Below, piece by piece: positions 17,260-26,300 of a stretch of DNA of 34,453 nt. Position 1 is the first letter of the stretch, and each line of letters opens with the position of its first letter. The position numbers and the translations under genes were made by a program. Source of the DNA: Clostridiales bacterium (GTDB lineage Bacteria > Bacillota > Clostridia > Christensenellales > Aristaeellaceae); the NCBI GenBank assembly GCA_015056255.1, contig SVGP01000028.1, positions 1 to 34,453 of the forward strand, given 5' to 3'. Under the pieces are notes generated by a model that saw only the letters and a list, made by a program, of their open reading frames with translations, was not told the DNA's origin and ran no database searches.

Positions 17260-18573
17260 TCAGGTGTTTACGTCAAACTCGAAAAGTTCGATTTCAAGGT
17301 CGATGTATTCACCCTTTCCGAGGTCGGAGATGGACTGGGCTTCTTCGTAGTTTTCAACGCGGTAGATTTTTACCTTCAGGATATCGCCGATTTCGTGCGC
17401 GTTGAGCGCCTGAGTGATGACGGCGGTGGAGGAAGAAATCTGCCCGTCCACTTCGACGATGATGTCGTAGGGCATCAGGCCGGCTTTCTCAGCGGGGCTG
17501 TTTTCGCGAATCTCGTCGATCATAATGCCGCTGGGCAGCGCGCCTTCATAGACGAAATAGTCGTTGGTGCTGCTGACTGCGTGCACGGTGATGCCGAGGG
17601 TGGGCTTTCCGCTCTTGGTGCGGGAGCCGTCGCTGGTAATGGATGCGCTGCCGCTGGGATCAACCTCGATCAATTCAGCAAATTCGCCCGTTGCTACGGA
17701 GACGATGGCTTCAGAAATCAGGGATTTGGCAGCGTTAATCGGGATGCAAAGGCCGATACCCTCGATGCTCGCGCCGGAGAATTGGCTGCCGGAGTATTTC
17801 TGGGAGGGGATGCCCATGAGTTGGCCCAGCACGTTAAACATGCCGCCGCCGGAGTTGCCGGAGTTGATGGCAGCGTCGATTTGGATCATGGAGTTAGTCA
17901 CGGTGCGCTTAAGGCCGTATTTGTCGGTGGTGGGCGTGGAATCGATCTGGCGGTCAATGGCGGAAACGATGCCCGCGGTGACGGTGCCGCGCAATTCCTC
18001 CATCAGGGGATTTCCGATACAAAGGGCCCATTCACCCACCTGCAGCTGATCGCTGTCGCCCAGAGGAACGGCGGGCAGATCAAGAGAAGGAACATGAATC
18101 AGCGCAAGGTCTGCGGACTGGTCGTAGTTGACCAGAATGGCTTCATATTCTTCATCGGACACAAGGGTGGAGACGGTAAGGCGCGTGGCGTCCTCAACGA
18201 CGTGGTAATTCGTGAGCACAAGGCCGTCGTATACGATGACGCCGGAGCCGGTTGCCGCCAGCTGCTCTGCGGATTCCCTCTGACCGCGGCCATTGTCGCC
18301 GCCGAAACCGCCAAATCCGCCGAAACCGCCAAAACCGTAATAGGGATTGTAGTTTGTGTAGGTATAGGTCTGATAATTGTTGATGCCGACAACGCTGTTT
18401 TGAACGTCCTTGATGACGTTTATAAAGGGGCTTGTGACCAGCGAAGGATCGGTCGTCGTGTTTACGACGGCCTCCGCCGCTTTCTGGGCTTCCTCCTGCG
18501 TCATGGCGCAGGCTGTCAGGGTGAGAACCATGACAAGTGCGATGGAAAAAATGGATGATGCGATTTTTTTCAT
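17260..18573 (-). CDS. htrA: HtrA/DegP-type serine protease, predicted lipoprotein
   Basis: The 437-aa protein begins with a signal peptide ending in the lipobox L19-T-A-C22, so it is probably tethered to the outer face of the membrane by lipid. A GFGG repeat tract (residues 80-92) follows. The trypsin-like domain has its catalytic triad at H124 (TNYHVVED), D155 (SADLAL) and S241 (NSGNSGGG). One PDZ domain lies at about 330-425 (GIMIDEIRENSPAEKAGLMP, then DIIVEVDGQ). It degrades misfolded exported proteins. GGAGG lies 7 nt before the ATG. It sits 27 nt behind the parvulin-like gene, probably in one transcript. Lipid anchoring differs from the membrane-helix anchor usual in Bacillus HtrA. Confidence 0.92.
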   Translation of the reverse strand: MKKIASSIFSIALVMVLTLTACAMTQEEAQKAAEAVVNTTTDPSLVTSPFINVIKDVQNSVVGINNYQTYTYTNYNPYYGFGGFGGFGGFGGDNGRGQRESAEQLAATGSGVIVYDGLVLTNYHVVEDATRLTVSTLVSDEEYEAILVNYDQSADLALIHVPSLDLPAVPLGDSDQLQVGEWALCIGNPLMEELRGTVTAGIVSAIDRQIDSTPTTDKYGLKRTVTNSMIQIDAAINSGNSGGGMFNVLGQLMGIPSQKYSGSQFSGASIEGIGLCIPINAAKSLISEAIVSVATGEFAELIEVDPSGSASITSDGSRTKSGKPTLGITVHAVSSTNDYFVYEGALPSGIMIDEIRENSPAEKAGLMPYDIIVEVDGQISSSTAVITQALNAHEIGDILKVKIYRVENYEEAQSISDLGKGEYIDLEIELFEFDVNT

Positions 18574-18600
18574 GATGTTTCCTCCGTTTATATTGGTCGA

Positions 18601-19605
18601 TTAGTGTATGTTTTCGTTCGCGCCCGGCGTAAGTGTGCGCCAGACGGATACGTTGATTTCATATTCGCATTTGCGGACGAGCTCCGTTTTTTCTTCGAGG
18701 AATGCTTCCTCCTTTGCTGAAAACAGCTTTTCCCCGATTGCCGATTCGTAGGCGGATGTATCCGTGTTGTCAAGAAGCCTGATTAGAAAAAGACCAAGGT
18801 CGGTTTCTATAATCCCGGAGAGAGCGCCGATTTCAAGCGCGCTGGCAGCTTCAATCAGACGATGATCGACGGATGCGTCGCTTGAAAGAAAAGCGGTTTT
18901 TCCGTACAGAATATCAAGGGATTCGTTTAAAGAGGCTGCTTCTTCAAGAGAGGAAAAAGAGGCTGCGCTTTGAAAAACGTTTTCTATTGCGGATCGTTTT
19001 TCGTGCGTCAGGGGATGTTGGCGGCCGTTTTCGTCGAAATCATCAAAGGAGCGGAAGAGATATTCCACGTCGTATTTGAGATAGTCGGCAGAACTGACCG
19101 ATGCGTAAACGGCTTCTTCGTCGATATGGACGCCGTCCAGACACACCGAATACATCCGATCGGCCAGAAGCTGCTTTTCATAGACGAGGCAAAGCGCGTC
19201 AAGGTCGATCTTTTCGCTGTCCGTAACCGATAGGGCCTGATAAGCGCTTTCAGCGTCCTTTCTGCATGCCTCTTTTTCGCCTTCTGTCAGCCGCATTCCG
19301 TTTTCAAGCGCCATGGCATAGAAAATATTCATGGCTTTGATCTGATCGAATACGTCGGATTTGACCATTTGCGAAACGGTCATACCGTTTGCGTAGGTGA
19401 GCGCCCAGTAATCAACGCCGAGATATTCTTCGTAATAGCTTGCGATATCCGAATAGGCCTGCTCGGCATTGATGATGTAGATGTTGGCTTCCGTAAGGGA
19501 AACGGTCTGCCCTTCGATGATCAGCGCGTAGTCCGACTTGGCTTTGGCCGATGTCAGCGCAAGGAGGGATGCGATCAATGAAAAAGCAAGAAGCCTTTTA
19601 AGCAT
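18601..19605 (-). CDS. Secreted SurA/PrsA-like peptidyl-prolyl isomerase (foldase)
   Basis: The 334-aa protein has a signal peptide (MLKRLLAFSLIASLLALTSA) with cleavage near residue 20-23 and no lipobox cysteine. The middle is helical, like SurA_N/trigger-factor-C chaperone domains (VSQMVKSDVFDQIKAMNIFY ... LTEGEKEACRKDAESAY). The C-terminal third resembles a parvulin domain: YDVEYLFRSFDDFDENG, then an ASALEIGALSGIIETDLGLF motif matching the family's G-x-x-S-x-x-x-x-T-x-x-G signature. It would fold exported proteins outside the membrane. AAGGAGG lies 8 nt before the ATG. It is the first gene of the pair with htrA. Isomerase activity is uncertain, since the domain looks degenerate. Confidence 0.7.
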   Translation of the reverse strand: MLKRLLAFSLIASLLALTSAKAKSDYALIIEGQTVSLTEANIYIINAEQAYSDIASYYEEYLGVDYWALTYANGMTVSQMVKSDVFDQIKAMNIFYAMALENGMRLTEGEKEACRKDAESAYQALSVTDSEKIDLDALCLVYEKQLLADRMYSVCLDGVHIDEEAVYASVSSADYLKYDVEYLFRSFDDFDENGRQHPLTHEKRSAIENVFQSAASFSSLEEAASLNESLDILYGKTAFLSSDASVDHRLIEAASALEIGALSGIIETDLGLFLIRLLDNTDTSAYESAIGEKLFSAKEEAFLEEKTELVRKCEYEINVSVWRTLTPGANENIH

Positions 19606-19642
19606 TGGCCCCGCCTCCTTCCTTTGTCCTCTTTACAAAAGT

Positions 19643-19648
19643 ATTATA
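19643..19648 (-). promoter_or_regulatory. -10 element of the foldase-htrA operon
   Basis: TATAAT occurs on the minus strand (complement of 19643-19648), 37 nt ahead of the foldase ATG. At 17-nt spacing the -35 position reads GTGTTT, far from consensus, which suggests dependence on an activator. Confidence 0.5.
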
Positions 19649-19655
19649 GCACATC

Positions 19656-19692
19656 AATTCCTAAGAAACACCCCTAAAAATTCTTAGGAATT
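19656..19692. promoter_or_regulatory. Candidate response-regulator operator (12-bp perfect inverted repeat)
   Basis: AATTCCTAAGAA (19656-19667) and TTCTTAGGAATT (19681-19692) form a perfect inverted repeat across 13 nt. A further TTCTTA at 19691-19696 repeats the first hexamer at 10-bp spacing, one helical turn, as OmpR-family regulators prefer. The site lies in the gap between the divergent foldase-htrA operon and the two-component operon, and it overlaps the minus-strand promoter spacer. The link to this regulator is inference. Confidence 0.55.
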
Positions 19693-19736
19693 CTTAAGTT
19701 TCGAAAGTTTGGGATGGAAAAAAGTGTAATTTTAGA

Positions 19737-19742
19737 TATAAT
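19737..19742 (+). promoter_or_regulatory. -10 element of the two-component operon
   Basis: A perfect TATAAT stands 24 nt ahead of the TTG start at 19767. No -35 is recognisable at 16-18 nt spacing. The TTCTTA repeats lie about 40-55 nt upstream, where an OmpR-type activator would bind. Confidence 0.5.
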
Positions 19743-19766
19743 ATAGTGAGAAACGAGGTGATATCT

Positions 19767-20465
19767 TTGTCGGATCAAAAAACCATTCTGATTGCGGACG
19801 ACGATTCCGATATCCGCGAGGTTGTCAGGATTTTGCTCGAAAGCGAGGGCTTTCAAGTGATCGAGGCTGTGGACGGAGACGACGCTGCGTCTAAAATATC
19901 CCCTGATGTCGATCTTTATATACTGGACGTGATGATGCCCGGAAAAAGCGGCTATCAGGTGTGCAGGGAAATCCGCCTGTCTTCCACGTCGCCCGTATTG
20001 TTTTTAACCGCAAAATCGCAGGACGGCGACAAAAGCATGGGCTTTTCTTCCGGCGGGGACGATTATCTTGTGAAGCCGTTTTCCTATACGGAATTGACCG
20101 CGCGCGTAAAGGCGATGATGAGGCGGTATTTTGTGTATGGAGCCAAAGCGGAAGAGGCGAAAGAAAAAACGATTTCCATCCGCGATCTCACCATCCATCT
20201 GGATGAATGCGAAGTGAAGGTCAACGGGCGCGAAATCGTGCTCACGGATATTGAATACAGAATGCTTCTTCTGATGGCCCAAAACCGAAGAAAGGTGTTC
20301 TCCGCGCAAAACTTATATGAATCAATCTGGAACGAGCCGTATTTTTATTCCTGTAACAACACGATTATGGTGCACATCCGAAATCTGAGACGAAAGATCG
20401 AACCGGATCCCGAAAATCCGAGCTATATTAAGACCGTATGGGGAAAGGGCTACAGAATTGACTAA
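19767..20465 (+). CDS. OmpR/PhoB-family response regulator
   Basis: The receiver domain shows the acidic pair (IADDDSD), phospho-acceptor D54 in LYILDVMMPGKSG, the conserved threonine in FLTAKS and the lysine in LVKPFSY. The C-terminal winged helix (ISIRDLTIHLDECEVKVNGR ... VHIRNLRRKIEPDPENPSYI) ends with KTVWGKGYRID. A TTG start at 19767 is chosen because GAGGTG (19755-19760) is 6 nt upstream; the in-frame GTG at 19746 has no such site. The start gives 232 aa, the usual size. The histidine kinase overlaps its end by 8 nt. Its probable targets are its own operon and the divergent foldase-htrA genes. Confidence 0.92.
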   Translation: MSDQKTILIADDDSDIREVVRILLESEGFQVIEAVDGDDAASKISPDVDLYILDVMMPGKSGYQVCREIRLSSTSPVLFLTAKSQDGDKSMGFSSGGDDYLVKPFSYTELTARVKAMMRRYFVYGAKAEEAKEKTISIRDLTIHLDECEVKVNGREIVLTDIEYRMLLLMAQNRRKVFSAQNLYESIWNEPYFYSCNNTIMVHIRNLRRKIEPDPENPSYIKTVWGKGYRID

Positions 20466-21834
20466 GCAACGAGCGAAAAAAAAGCTTGGAATCGTGCTTG
20501 TTTTCTGCACGGTTCTTTCATTTGCGGTGTCCGTTTTTGCGTTTTTTGGCTTTAACTTTGCGGGCGAACAGGCGCTTTACGGATTTATTTATAAAAAGGA
20601 AACGATCATTGAGGCGGAAAAAAAGCATCTGGATGATCTGATCAATCATCTGAACAGCGTGCGCGCATCGATTACTTCGGAAGATGTGATCCGAAAGTGG
20701 ATTTCGGGCAAGAAGGATCTGATGATTGCGGTTTACGATCCCGTCAATCCCTACGGGCAAAAGGGGAACGAGGCCACGCTGTATTCGTCCGTAAAGGACG
20801 CGCTTTCGATGTACAATCTTTTACAGAACGAGTATGCCGACTACTGGTATACCTCGGCCGTTGCCTCGCGCGGAGACATGATCAGATCCCGCGTTGTGAA
20901 GGTGATGTATTTTCCAATGTACAGAGCGTCGACGTATGTTTTATACTTAAGCGGCGTTTTGGCATTTTTGCTGTTTGTGGTGATTCTGTATGCGTGTATC
21001 CGGAAAAAGACCAGGTATATCGTGCTATTGAGCCGGGAAATTCAGGCGATGGGCGCGGGGGATCTTGAAAGACCCGTGACCATTCAGGGAAACGACGAAA
21101 TCACGTCGCTTGCTGTTGATATGGACAGGATGCGCATAAGCTTTATTGAAAGATTAAAGCAGGAAGAGGAAATGACGAAGCGTTCGAGCGAGCTGTTAAC
21201 CGCCATGTCGCACGATTTAAGAACGCCGCTTACCAGCCTGATTGGCTATCTGGACATCATCGATCTTGGAAAATGCGAAACGGGCGAGCAGGCGAAAAAA
21301 TACATTCGCTCCGGGCGCGAAAAGGCCTATCAGATCAAGGAAATGACGGACAGGCTGTTTGAATACTTTTTGGCGTATCAGTCGCCAACGGATGAAATCG
21401 AAACGGAGATTGTGGACGCGGGCATGCTGTTTTCTCAGCTTTGGGCGGAAAGCGCCTTGATTCTTGAATCGGATGGGTATATAATAAATCTAAGCGGGCC
21501 CGACTGCGAAACGAGCGTGGATGTAAATATTCCCTATATCAGGCGCGTGATCGATAATCTTGTTTCCAACATCCGAAAATACGCCGATAAAGAGGAGCCT
21601 GTTCTGGTTTCTATGGAGGATAAAAAGGACAAATTCGTTTTCGAGGTCGTGAATACGCGCGCGAAACGCAATAAGACCATGGAAAGAAACGGCATTGGCC
21701 TTGCTTCCTGCAAAAGGATGATTGAAAGTCTGAAGGGCGCGTTTGTTGTAAACGAGTCGGACGAAAGCTTCACGGTTTCCATTTTCTTACCCATAATCAC
21801 TCAGAAAGGGGACGATTCCAATGGCCAGACTTGA
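20458..21834 (+). CDS. Sensor histidine kinase with HAMP domain
   Basis: The 458-aa kinase has TM1 at about residues 10-34, an extracytoplasmic segment of about 125 residues, TM2 at about 160-182, and a HAMP linker (LLSREIQAMGAGDLERPVTI). The HisKA box SHDLRTPLTSLIGYLDI has phospho-acceptor H251. The ATPase domain has an N box (IDNLVSNIRKYAD) and a G box (ERNGIGLASCKRM). The TTG start at 20458 lies inside the last codons of the response regulator, with AAAGGG upstream, so the two are translationally coupled. By position and partner genes it resembles CssS-type secretion-stress sensors; this is inference. Confidence 0.92.
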   Translation: MTKQRAKKKLGIVLVFCTVLSFAVSVFAFFGFNFAGEQALYGFIYKKETIIEAEKKHLDDLINHLNSVRASITSEDVIRKWISGKKDLMIAVYDPVNPYGQKGNEATLYSSVKDALSMYNLLQNEYADYWYTSAVASRGDMIRSRVVKVMYFPMYRASTYVLYLSGVLAFLLFVVILYACIRKKTRYIVLLSREIQAMGAGDLERPVTIQGNDEITSLAVDMDRMRISFIERLKQEEEMTKRSSELLTAMSHDLRTPLTSLIGYLDIIDLGKCETGEQAKKYIRSGREKAYQIKEMTDRLFEYFLAYQSPTDEIETEIVDAGMLFSQLWAESALILESDGYIINLSGPDCETSVDVNIPYIRRVIDNLVSNIRKYADKEEPVLVSMEDKKDKFVFEVVNTRAKRNKTMERNGIGLASCKRMIESLKGAFVVNESDESFTVSIFLPIITQKGDDSNGQT

Positions 21835-22243
21835 TTTGATGACTGCGCGCATGATGAACGAGCGCTTCGGCAAGGATTCTCTGATCGCGCTTGCGACGGT
21901 GGAGGACGGTAAGCCCCGCGTCCGCACGGTAAACGCGATGTACAGGGGCGGCGCGTTTTACATTATCACTGACGCAAGATCAAATAAGATTCACCAGATT
22001 GAAAAGCAGCCGGACGTCGCCGTGAGTGGCGACTGGTTCACCGCGGAGGGTACGGCTGAAAACCTTGGCTGGGTAGGCCTTACGAAGAACGACCGCATTT
22101 TTCAGGAGCTGAAAAACGCGTTCTCTGCGTGGATCGGAAACGGCCACATGAATGAGAAAAACGAAAACACCTGCATTTTAAAAGTGCAGTTGGTCAAGGG
22201 CGTTTTAATGTCGAATGGAAAAAAATACGAAATCGAATTCTGA
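21821..22243 (+). CDS. Pyridoxamine 5'-phosphate oxidase-like flavin-binding protein
   Basis: The 140-aa protein has the split-barrel FMN-binding layout of the PNPOx-like superfamily. SLIALATVEDGKPRVRTVNAMYRGGAFYIITDA is typical of the first strands, followed by SNKIHQIEKQPDVAVSGDWFTAEGTAENLG. Members act as flavin reductases, oxidases or general FMN or heme binders; true pyridoxine biosynthesis is unlikely at this length. AAAGGGG lies ahead of the ATG. It overlaps the histidine kinase end by 14 nt, so it is the third gene of that operon, but a role in stress sensing is speculative. Confidence 0.82.
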   Translation: MARLDLMTARMMNERFGKDSLIALATVEDGKPRVRTVNAMYRGGAFYIITDARSNKIHQIEKQPDVAVSGDWFTAEGTAENLGWVGLTKNDRIFQELKNAFSAWIGNGHMNEKNENTCILKVQLVKGVLMSNGKKYEIEF

Positions 22244-22296
22244 TTACCGATAAAACACGCTGAATTAATAAGCATAACGCCTAAAAAAGCATGAAG

Positions 22297-22374
22297 GCGG
22301 GACGGAAAACCCGTCCCCTACACGGTGAACGAAACACATCGTTCCGACTGTAGGGGACGGGTTTCCCGTCCCGT
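22297..22374. repeat. Palindromic element D
   Basis: The left arm 22297-22322 (GCGGGACGGAAAACCCGTCC, then CCTACA) pairs with the right arm 22349-22374 (TGTAGGGGACGGGTTTCCCG, then TCCCGT), with one mismatch in the core. Each arm is also a local hairpin. It lies between convergent genes ending at 22243 and 22413. Confidence 0.9.
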
Positions 22375-22412
22375 GACTTTGTTTAGGGGGTTATTTTGAG
22401 ATACGGAGCTGC

Positions 22413-23153
22413 TTATTCGACGATGCCGACGGCCTCAACGGTGATTTCGATGGCGGAAATCTGCGCGGGGATGGAGCGGGTCATCATGCCGTTATAGATA
22501 ACGGTCATAACCTGGCCAATTGCAATTTCAACGGAATCGACGGTGATGGTGGTGTCGGGCGCATAGTTTACCTGATAGATGTTTCCGTGCTCTTCAATCA
22601 CGGCGTAGCCTTCGCCGACTTCGGTGATCACGCCGGTCACGGTTTCAATGCGAATCACCAGCGCGCCGGCAACCTGCGGGGGCAGGGACATGGTCATTGC
22701 GCCGTTGTTGTAGATCATGACGAGGTCGCCTTCAGCGTAGTTGACAGCGGAATCGGTCTCAGGCAGATAAACGATCACGTCGCCCAGAACCGGGGAGGTT
22801 ACGAGAAGAACGTTGGGCTCTTCATCTACATAAATGACGGTTCCGATAAAGCGGCTGACGTTTACGGCGATGGCGTTAATCTGCGCGGGAAGGGAACGGG
22901 TCATCATGCCGTCATAGGTGACGAACGCGTACTGGCCGGCGGCGAAGGGGATTTCCTCGGAGAAGAAGGTTTCTTCATTTACGTTGACCTGAACTTCACC
23001 GTGGGCAGTGGTGTCGAGAATGAAATAGGTTTCGGTAATCTCGGTTACGATGCCTTCGATGGTGACGTACTCGATTTCTTCGGCGGTTTCAGCGGAGGCG
23101 AAGAGGGAAAAGGCGAGAACGAGCGCTAAAGCGAGGGCAAAAATCTTTTTCAT
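22413..23153 (-). CDS. Secreted protein with three internal repeats, function unknown
   Basis: I do not recognise the family. The 246-aa product starts MKKIFALALALVLAFSLFASA, a clear signal peptide. Three beta-rich repeats of about 70 residues follow. Each opens with a G-x-V-x-x-V/I strand pair and closes with a shared motif: YDGMMTRSLPAQINAI, YNNGAMTMSLPPQVAGA and YNGMMTRSIPAQISAI. The size and strands suggest small OB-like or Sm-like barrels, perhaps similar to DUF3221-type exported proteins. The start at 23153 has AAGGATGG upstream; an earlier in-frame ATG at 23213 would hide the signal peptide. No neighbour indicates a function. Confidence 0.75.
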   Translation of the reverse strand: MKKIFALALALVLAFSLFASAETAEEIEYVTIEGIVTEITETYFILDTTAHGEVQVNVNEETFFSEEIPFAAGQYAFVTYDGMMTRSLPAQINAIAVNVSRFIGTVIYVDEEPNVLLVTSPVLGDVIVYLPETDSAVNYAEGDLVMIYNNGAMTMSLPPQVAGALVIRIETVTGVITEVGEGYAVIEEHGNIYQVNYAPDTTITVDSVEIAIGQVMTVIYNGMMTRSIPAQISAIEITVEAVGIVE

Positions 23154-23276
23154 GTTTGATATCCATCCTTTTTCATTTTTTGAAATTTTCATCTGTCCTT
23201 TCAAGCCGGACACATATAAGACGGACCGGGCGAAAAAAGGTTCACGGTTTGATTGTAAAGATTTGTATATTTCTCT

Positions 23277-23303
23277 TTAGTCGAGTTAGTCGAGTTAGTC
23301 GAG
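23277..23303. repeat. Triple 9-bp tandem repeat at a stop codon
   Basis: TTAGTCGAG occurs three times in tandem (23277-23285, 23286-23294, 23295-23303). The third copy contains the stop codon of the SNF2 gene on the minus strand, so each repeat unit encodes Leu-Asp-stop in the same frame. Confidence 0.9.
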
Positions 23304-26300
23304 CAGCTTCATCAAGTCTTCCTTCGACATGCTCATGATGCCGCCGTCGGCTTCCTCCGTGACACTTTCGGCCAGCTGGCGCTTTTGCGACTGAAGCTTT
23401 AGGATGTTTTCCTCAATCGTGTCCTTCGCAATCAGCTGATATACCTGAACCTTCCGTTTCTGGCCGATTCGATAGCACCGGTCGGTGGCCTGGTTCTGGG
23501 CGGCGATGTTCCACCAGGGGTCTACGTGGATGACGGTGTCGGCGCGGGTTAAGTTGAGACCCGTTCCACCGGCTTTCAGGGAGATGAGGAACACCGGCGC
23601 TTCGCCTGCGTTAAAGCGTTTGACGAGCTCGGCTCGCTCCTCCCTCAGCGTGTCGCCCTGAAGAAGGAAGTAGGGGATGTTTTTTTGGTCAAGAAGTTCC
23701 CGTATCCTTGCCAGCATGCTTGTAAACTGGGAAAACACCAGCACATTGTGACCGCTTTCCGTAAGCTCTTCAAGCATTCGGTCGATTTCCTCTATCTTGC
23801 AGCTGCCGCCTTCATAGTTTTCGATAAACAGGGAAGGATCGCAGCAAAGCTGGCGAAGACGGGTGAGCATGGAGAGAATTTCGAGCTTGTCGCGGTTGGA
23901 GGAGGACTCGATCACTTCCTTTAATTCCATCACGTGCGCAAGATAGACCTTTCTTTGCATCTCGTCCATCGAAACGTACTGAACGGTTTCCACCTTTTCG
24001 GGAAGCTCGCTCAAAACGTCTTTCTTCATGCGCCTAAGGATAAAGGGGCTGACCAGATCCTTGAGCGTCTTTTGCGCCTTCACATCCGCATGCTTGGCTA
24101 TCGGGGATTCGAATTTGGTTTTAAAGGTCTGGTATTTATACAGGTATCCGGGCATCAGGAAATCGAAGATGCTCCAAAGTTCGCTCAAGCGGTTTTCAAC
24201 GGGCGTTCCGGTCATGGCGATATTGATCGTGGACTTAATGCGCTTGACGGCTTTGAAGGTGAGGGTTTCGTGGTTTTTGATGTATTGGGCTTCGTCCAGT
24301 ATGCAGGCGTAGTAGCGGCCCTTTTCGTGCAGATCGATATCGCGCCTTAAAAGGTCGTAGCTTGTAACGATGAGATCATAGTTTTCGCGCGTGTGAATCT
24401 GAATGGCGCGCTCGTCCTGATCGCCGCACAGGAGACACACGTTCATCTCCGGAGTCCACTTCTTGGCTTCCTCGCCCCAGTTCAATACCAGGGATGCGGG
24501 GCAGACGATGAGTGTCGGGCGGGGAAGACCATCGTCGGGCAAGCGTTCAAGCTTTGTGCTTAAAAGATACGTCAGCACCTGAAGCGTTTTTCCAAGGCCC
24601 ATATCGTCGGCTAAGATTCCGCCAAAGCGATATGCATCCAGCGTTTTAAGCCATCTGAAGCCGGTTTTTTGGTAATTTCTCAAAATTCCGTCTAACTTTT
24701 CAGGCACAACGAAGTCGCTGTCGTCCACGGTTTTGAAATCGCGGATCAGCTTTTTAAACGTCTGATCGCGGTCAAAGGCGATATCCTCGTTCTGCTTAAG
24801 GGCGCTATCCAGATACAGTGCGCGGGACATCGGGATTTCAAGAGAACCCTTTTCAAGCTCCTTGGTTGAAAGCCCGAGGCCGTCCGTCAGCGAGGCCAGA
24901 GAGTCCAGCCCGCTGTCTTTCAGGTTCATGAAGCGACCGTCTTCGAGGCGGTAATACTTGCGCTTTTCCCTGATGGCCTTTAAAACTTCTTCAAGCTCAC
25001 TAAGCGGGAATTCGCCCGTATCGATATTGAGATTTAAAACGCTTTCGCCCGCGGACACGCCGACGGATGCGGTTCTGGACCGCTTTACGTTTATGTTTTT
25101 GAGCTTGTCCGATACATACACCTCGCCGTATTCCGAAAGGCTTTCCATGCCGTTTGATAAAAAGTCGTACATCCTGTCTTCATTTTCAAGCGTGTAGGGA
25201 AGCCCCGGCTCCTCGGGCGGATCGAAATGCAGAATCAGCTGTCCGACAGCGGCGGACTCCTTGTAACGGTCCCGGTTGATTTCGGGGTGCGCGGAAAGGG
25301 GCGTTTCGGGGGTCAGGGTCATGCCGTTATAGATGAAAAAAGGCTGCGCGGTCAGGCGGCTTCTGACGGGCAAATCGATATAAAAACGCACGTCGCACTT
25401 GGTTGGCTGAAAGGGTGCAAGGGCGCTGTCTTCCTTTAAGGGTGCGTGTTTTTCAACTGCGGGAAGAACGGATTCGCAGAACTGCATCGCGCCGTCGGGC
25501 GAGAATAAAAGCTCGTTTGAGCATCCAAGCTCGAGAAATGGAAGCATTGCGCCCGCAAAATCCTCGGTCATGCGATAAATGGTGGATGAGACCACGCAGT
25601 AATCGTAGTGAAGTCCCCGAAGGGCGGAGGCGCTGGGCGATACGGAAACCTTGATATGGTCGCCTGATTTTTCGGACACAAGCGACAGATTGGGGTTTCC
25701 CTCTTCAAGCCGCCACTTCTGCCCGCTTTCGCGTCCGGAGATCTCTTCGCCCTTGAAAAGATCGAAAATTTCATCCAGCGCCCGGCCTGTCAGGCGCATC
25801 GTTCGCCCGTCAGTCGGCAGCGTGGAGGCGCTTCCGGCATACATCTGTCTTTCATGCACGTACGCTTCGATAATTTTAAGGAGCTTTTTGCTTCTTTCGT
25901 CAAACGAGCTTTCGTCGTGATACAGCGTAAGCTTTGTTCCGTATGTGGTGGTTTCCTTAAGCCGAACGGACCTTTCAAACGCGAATAGATCCTTGATCAC
26001 ATACTGCCTTTCGCTTCCTACGGTGAAGGAAGCGTATGCGCTGTCCGCCATGACGCCCAATTGCGGAACGAGTTTTATGTTTTGTATTCCTGCGGGCGTT
26101 TTCTTAGTGGGCGCGGCATATTGATTGAGAAGAAGCGTCGCATAGGGGTTATTATAGACGCGCTTTTGGGGATGGGAAGACGATGCAGCGTTTGAAGGCG
26201 CAAGGGAAACGCCTTTTGCACTTTCCTTCGCCTTTTTCTGTTTTTCCGCTTCCTTTTCATCGTCCCTTTTCATTTTTTCCAACAGTGCCGCGCCGATGTG

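Noticed and set aside
17224..18558. Long open frame of 444 codons opposite htrA on the plus strand
   Set aside because: It lies entirely antisense to a gene with a complete catalytic triad. Its composition reflects that gene's codon bias, and it has no convincing ribosome site.
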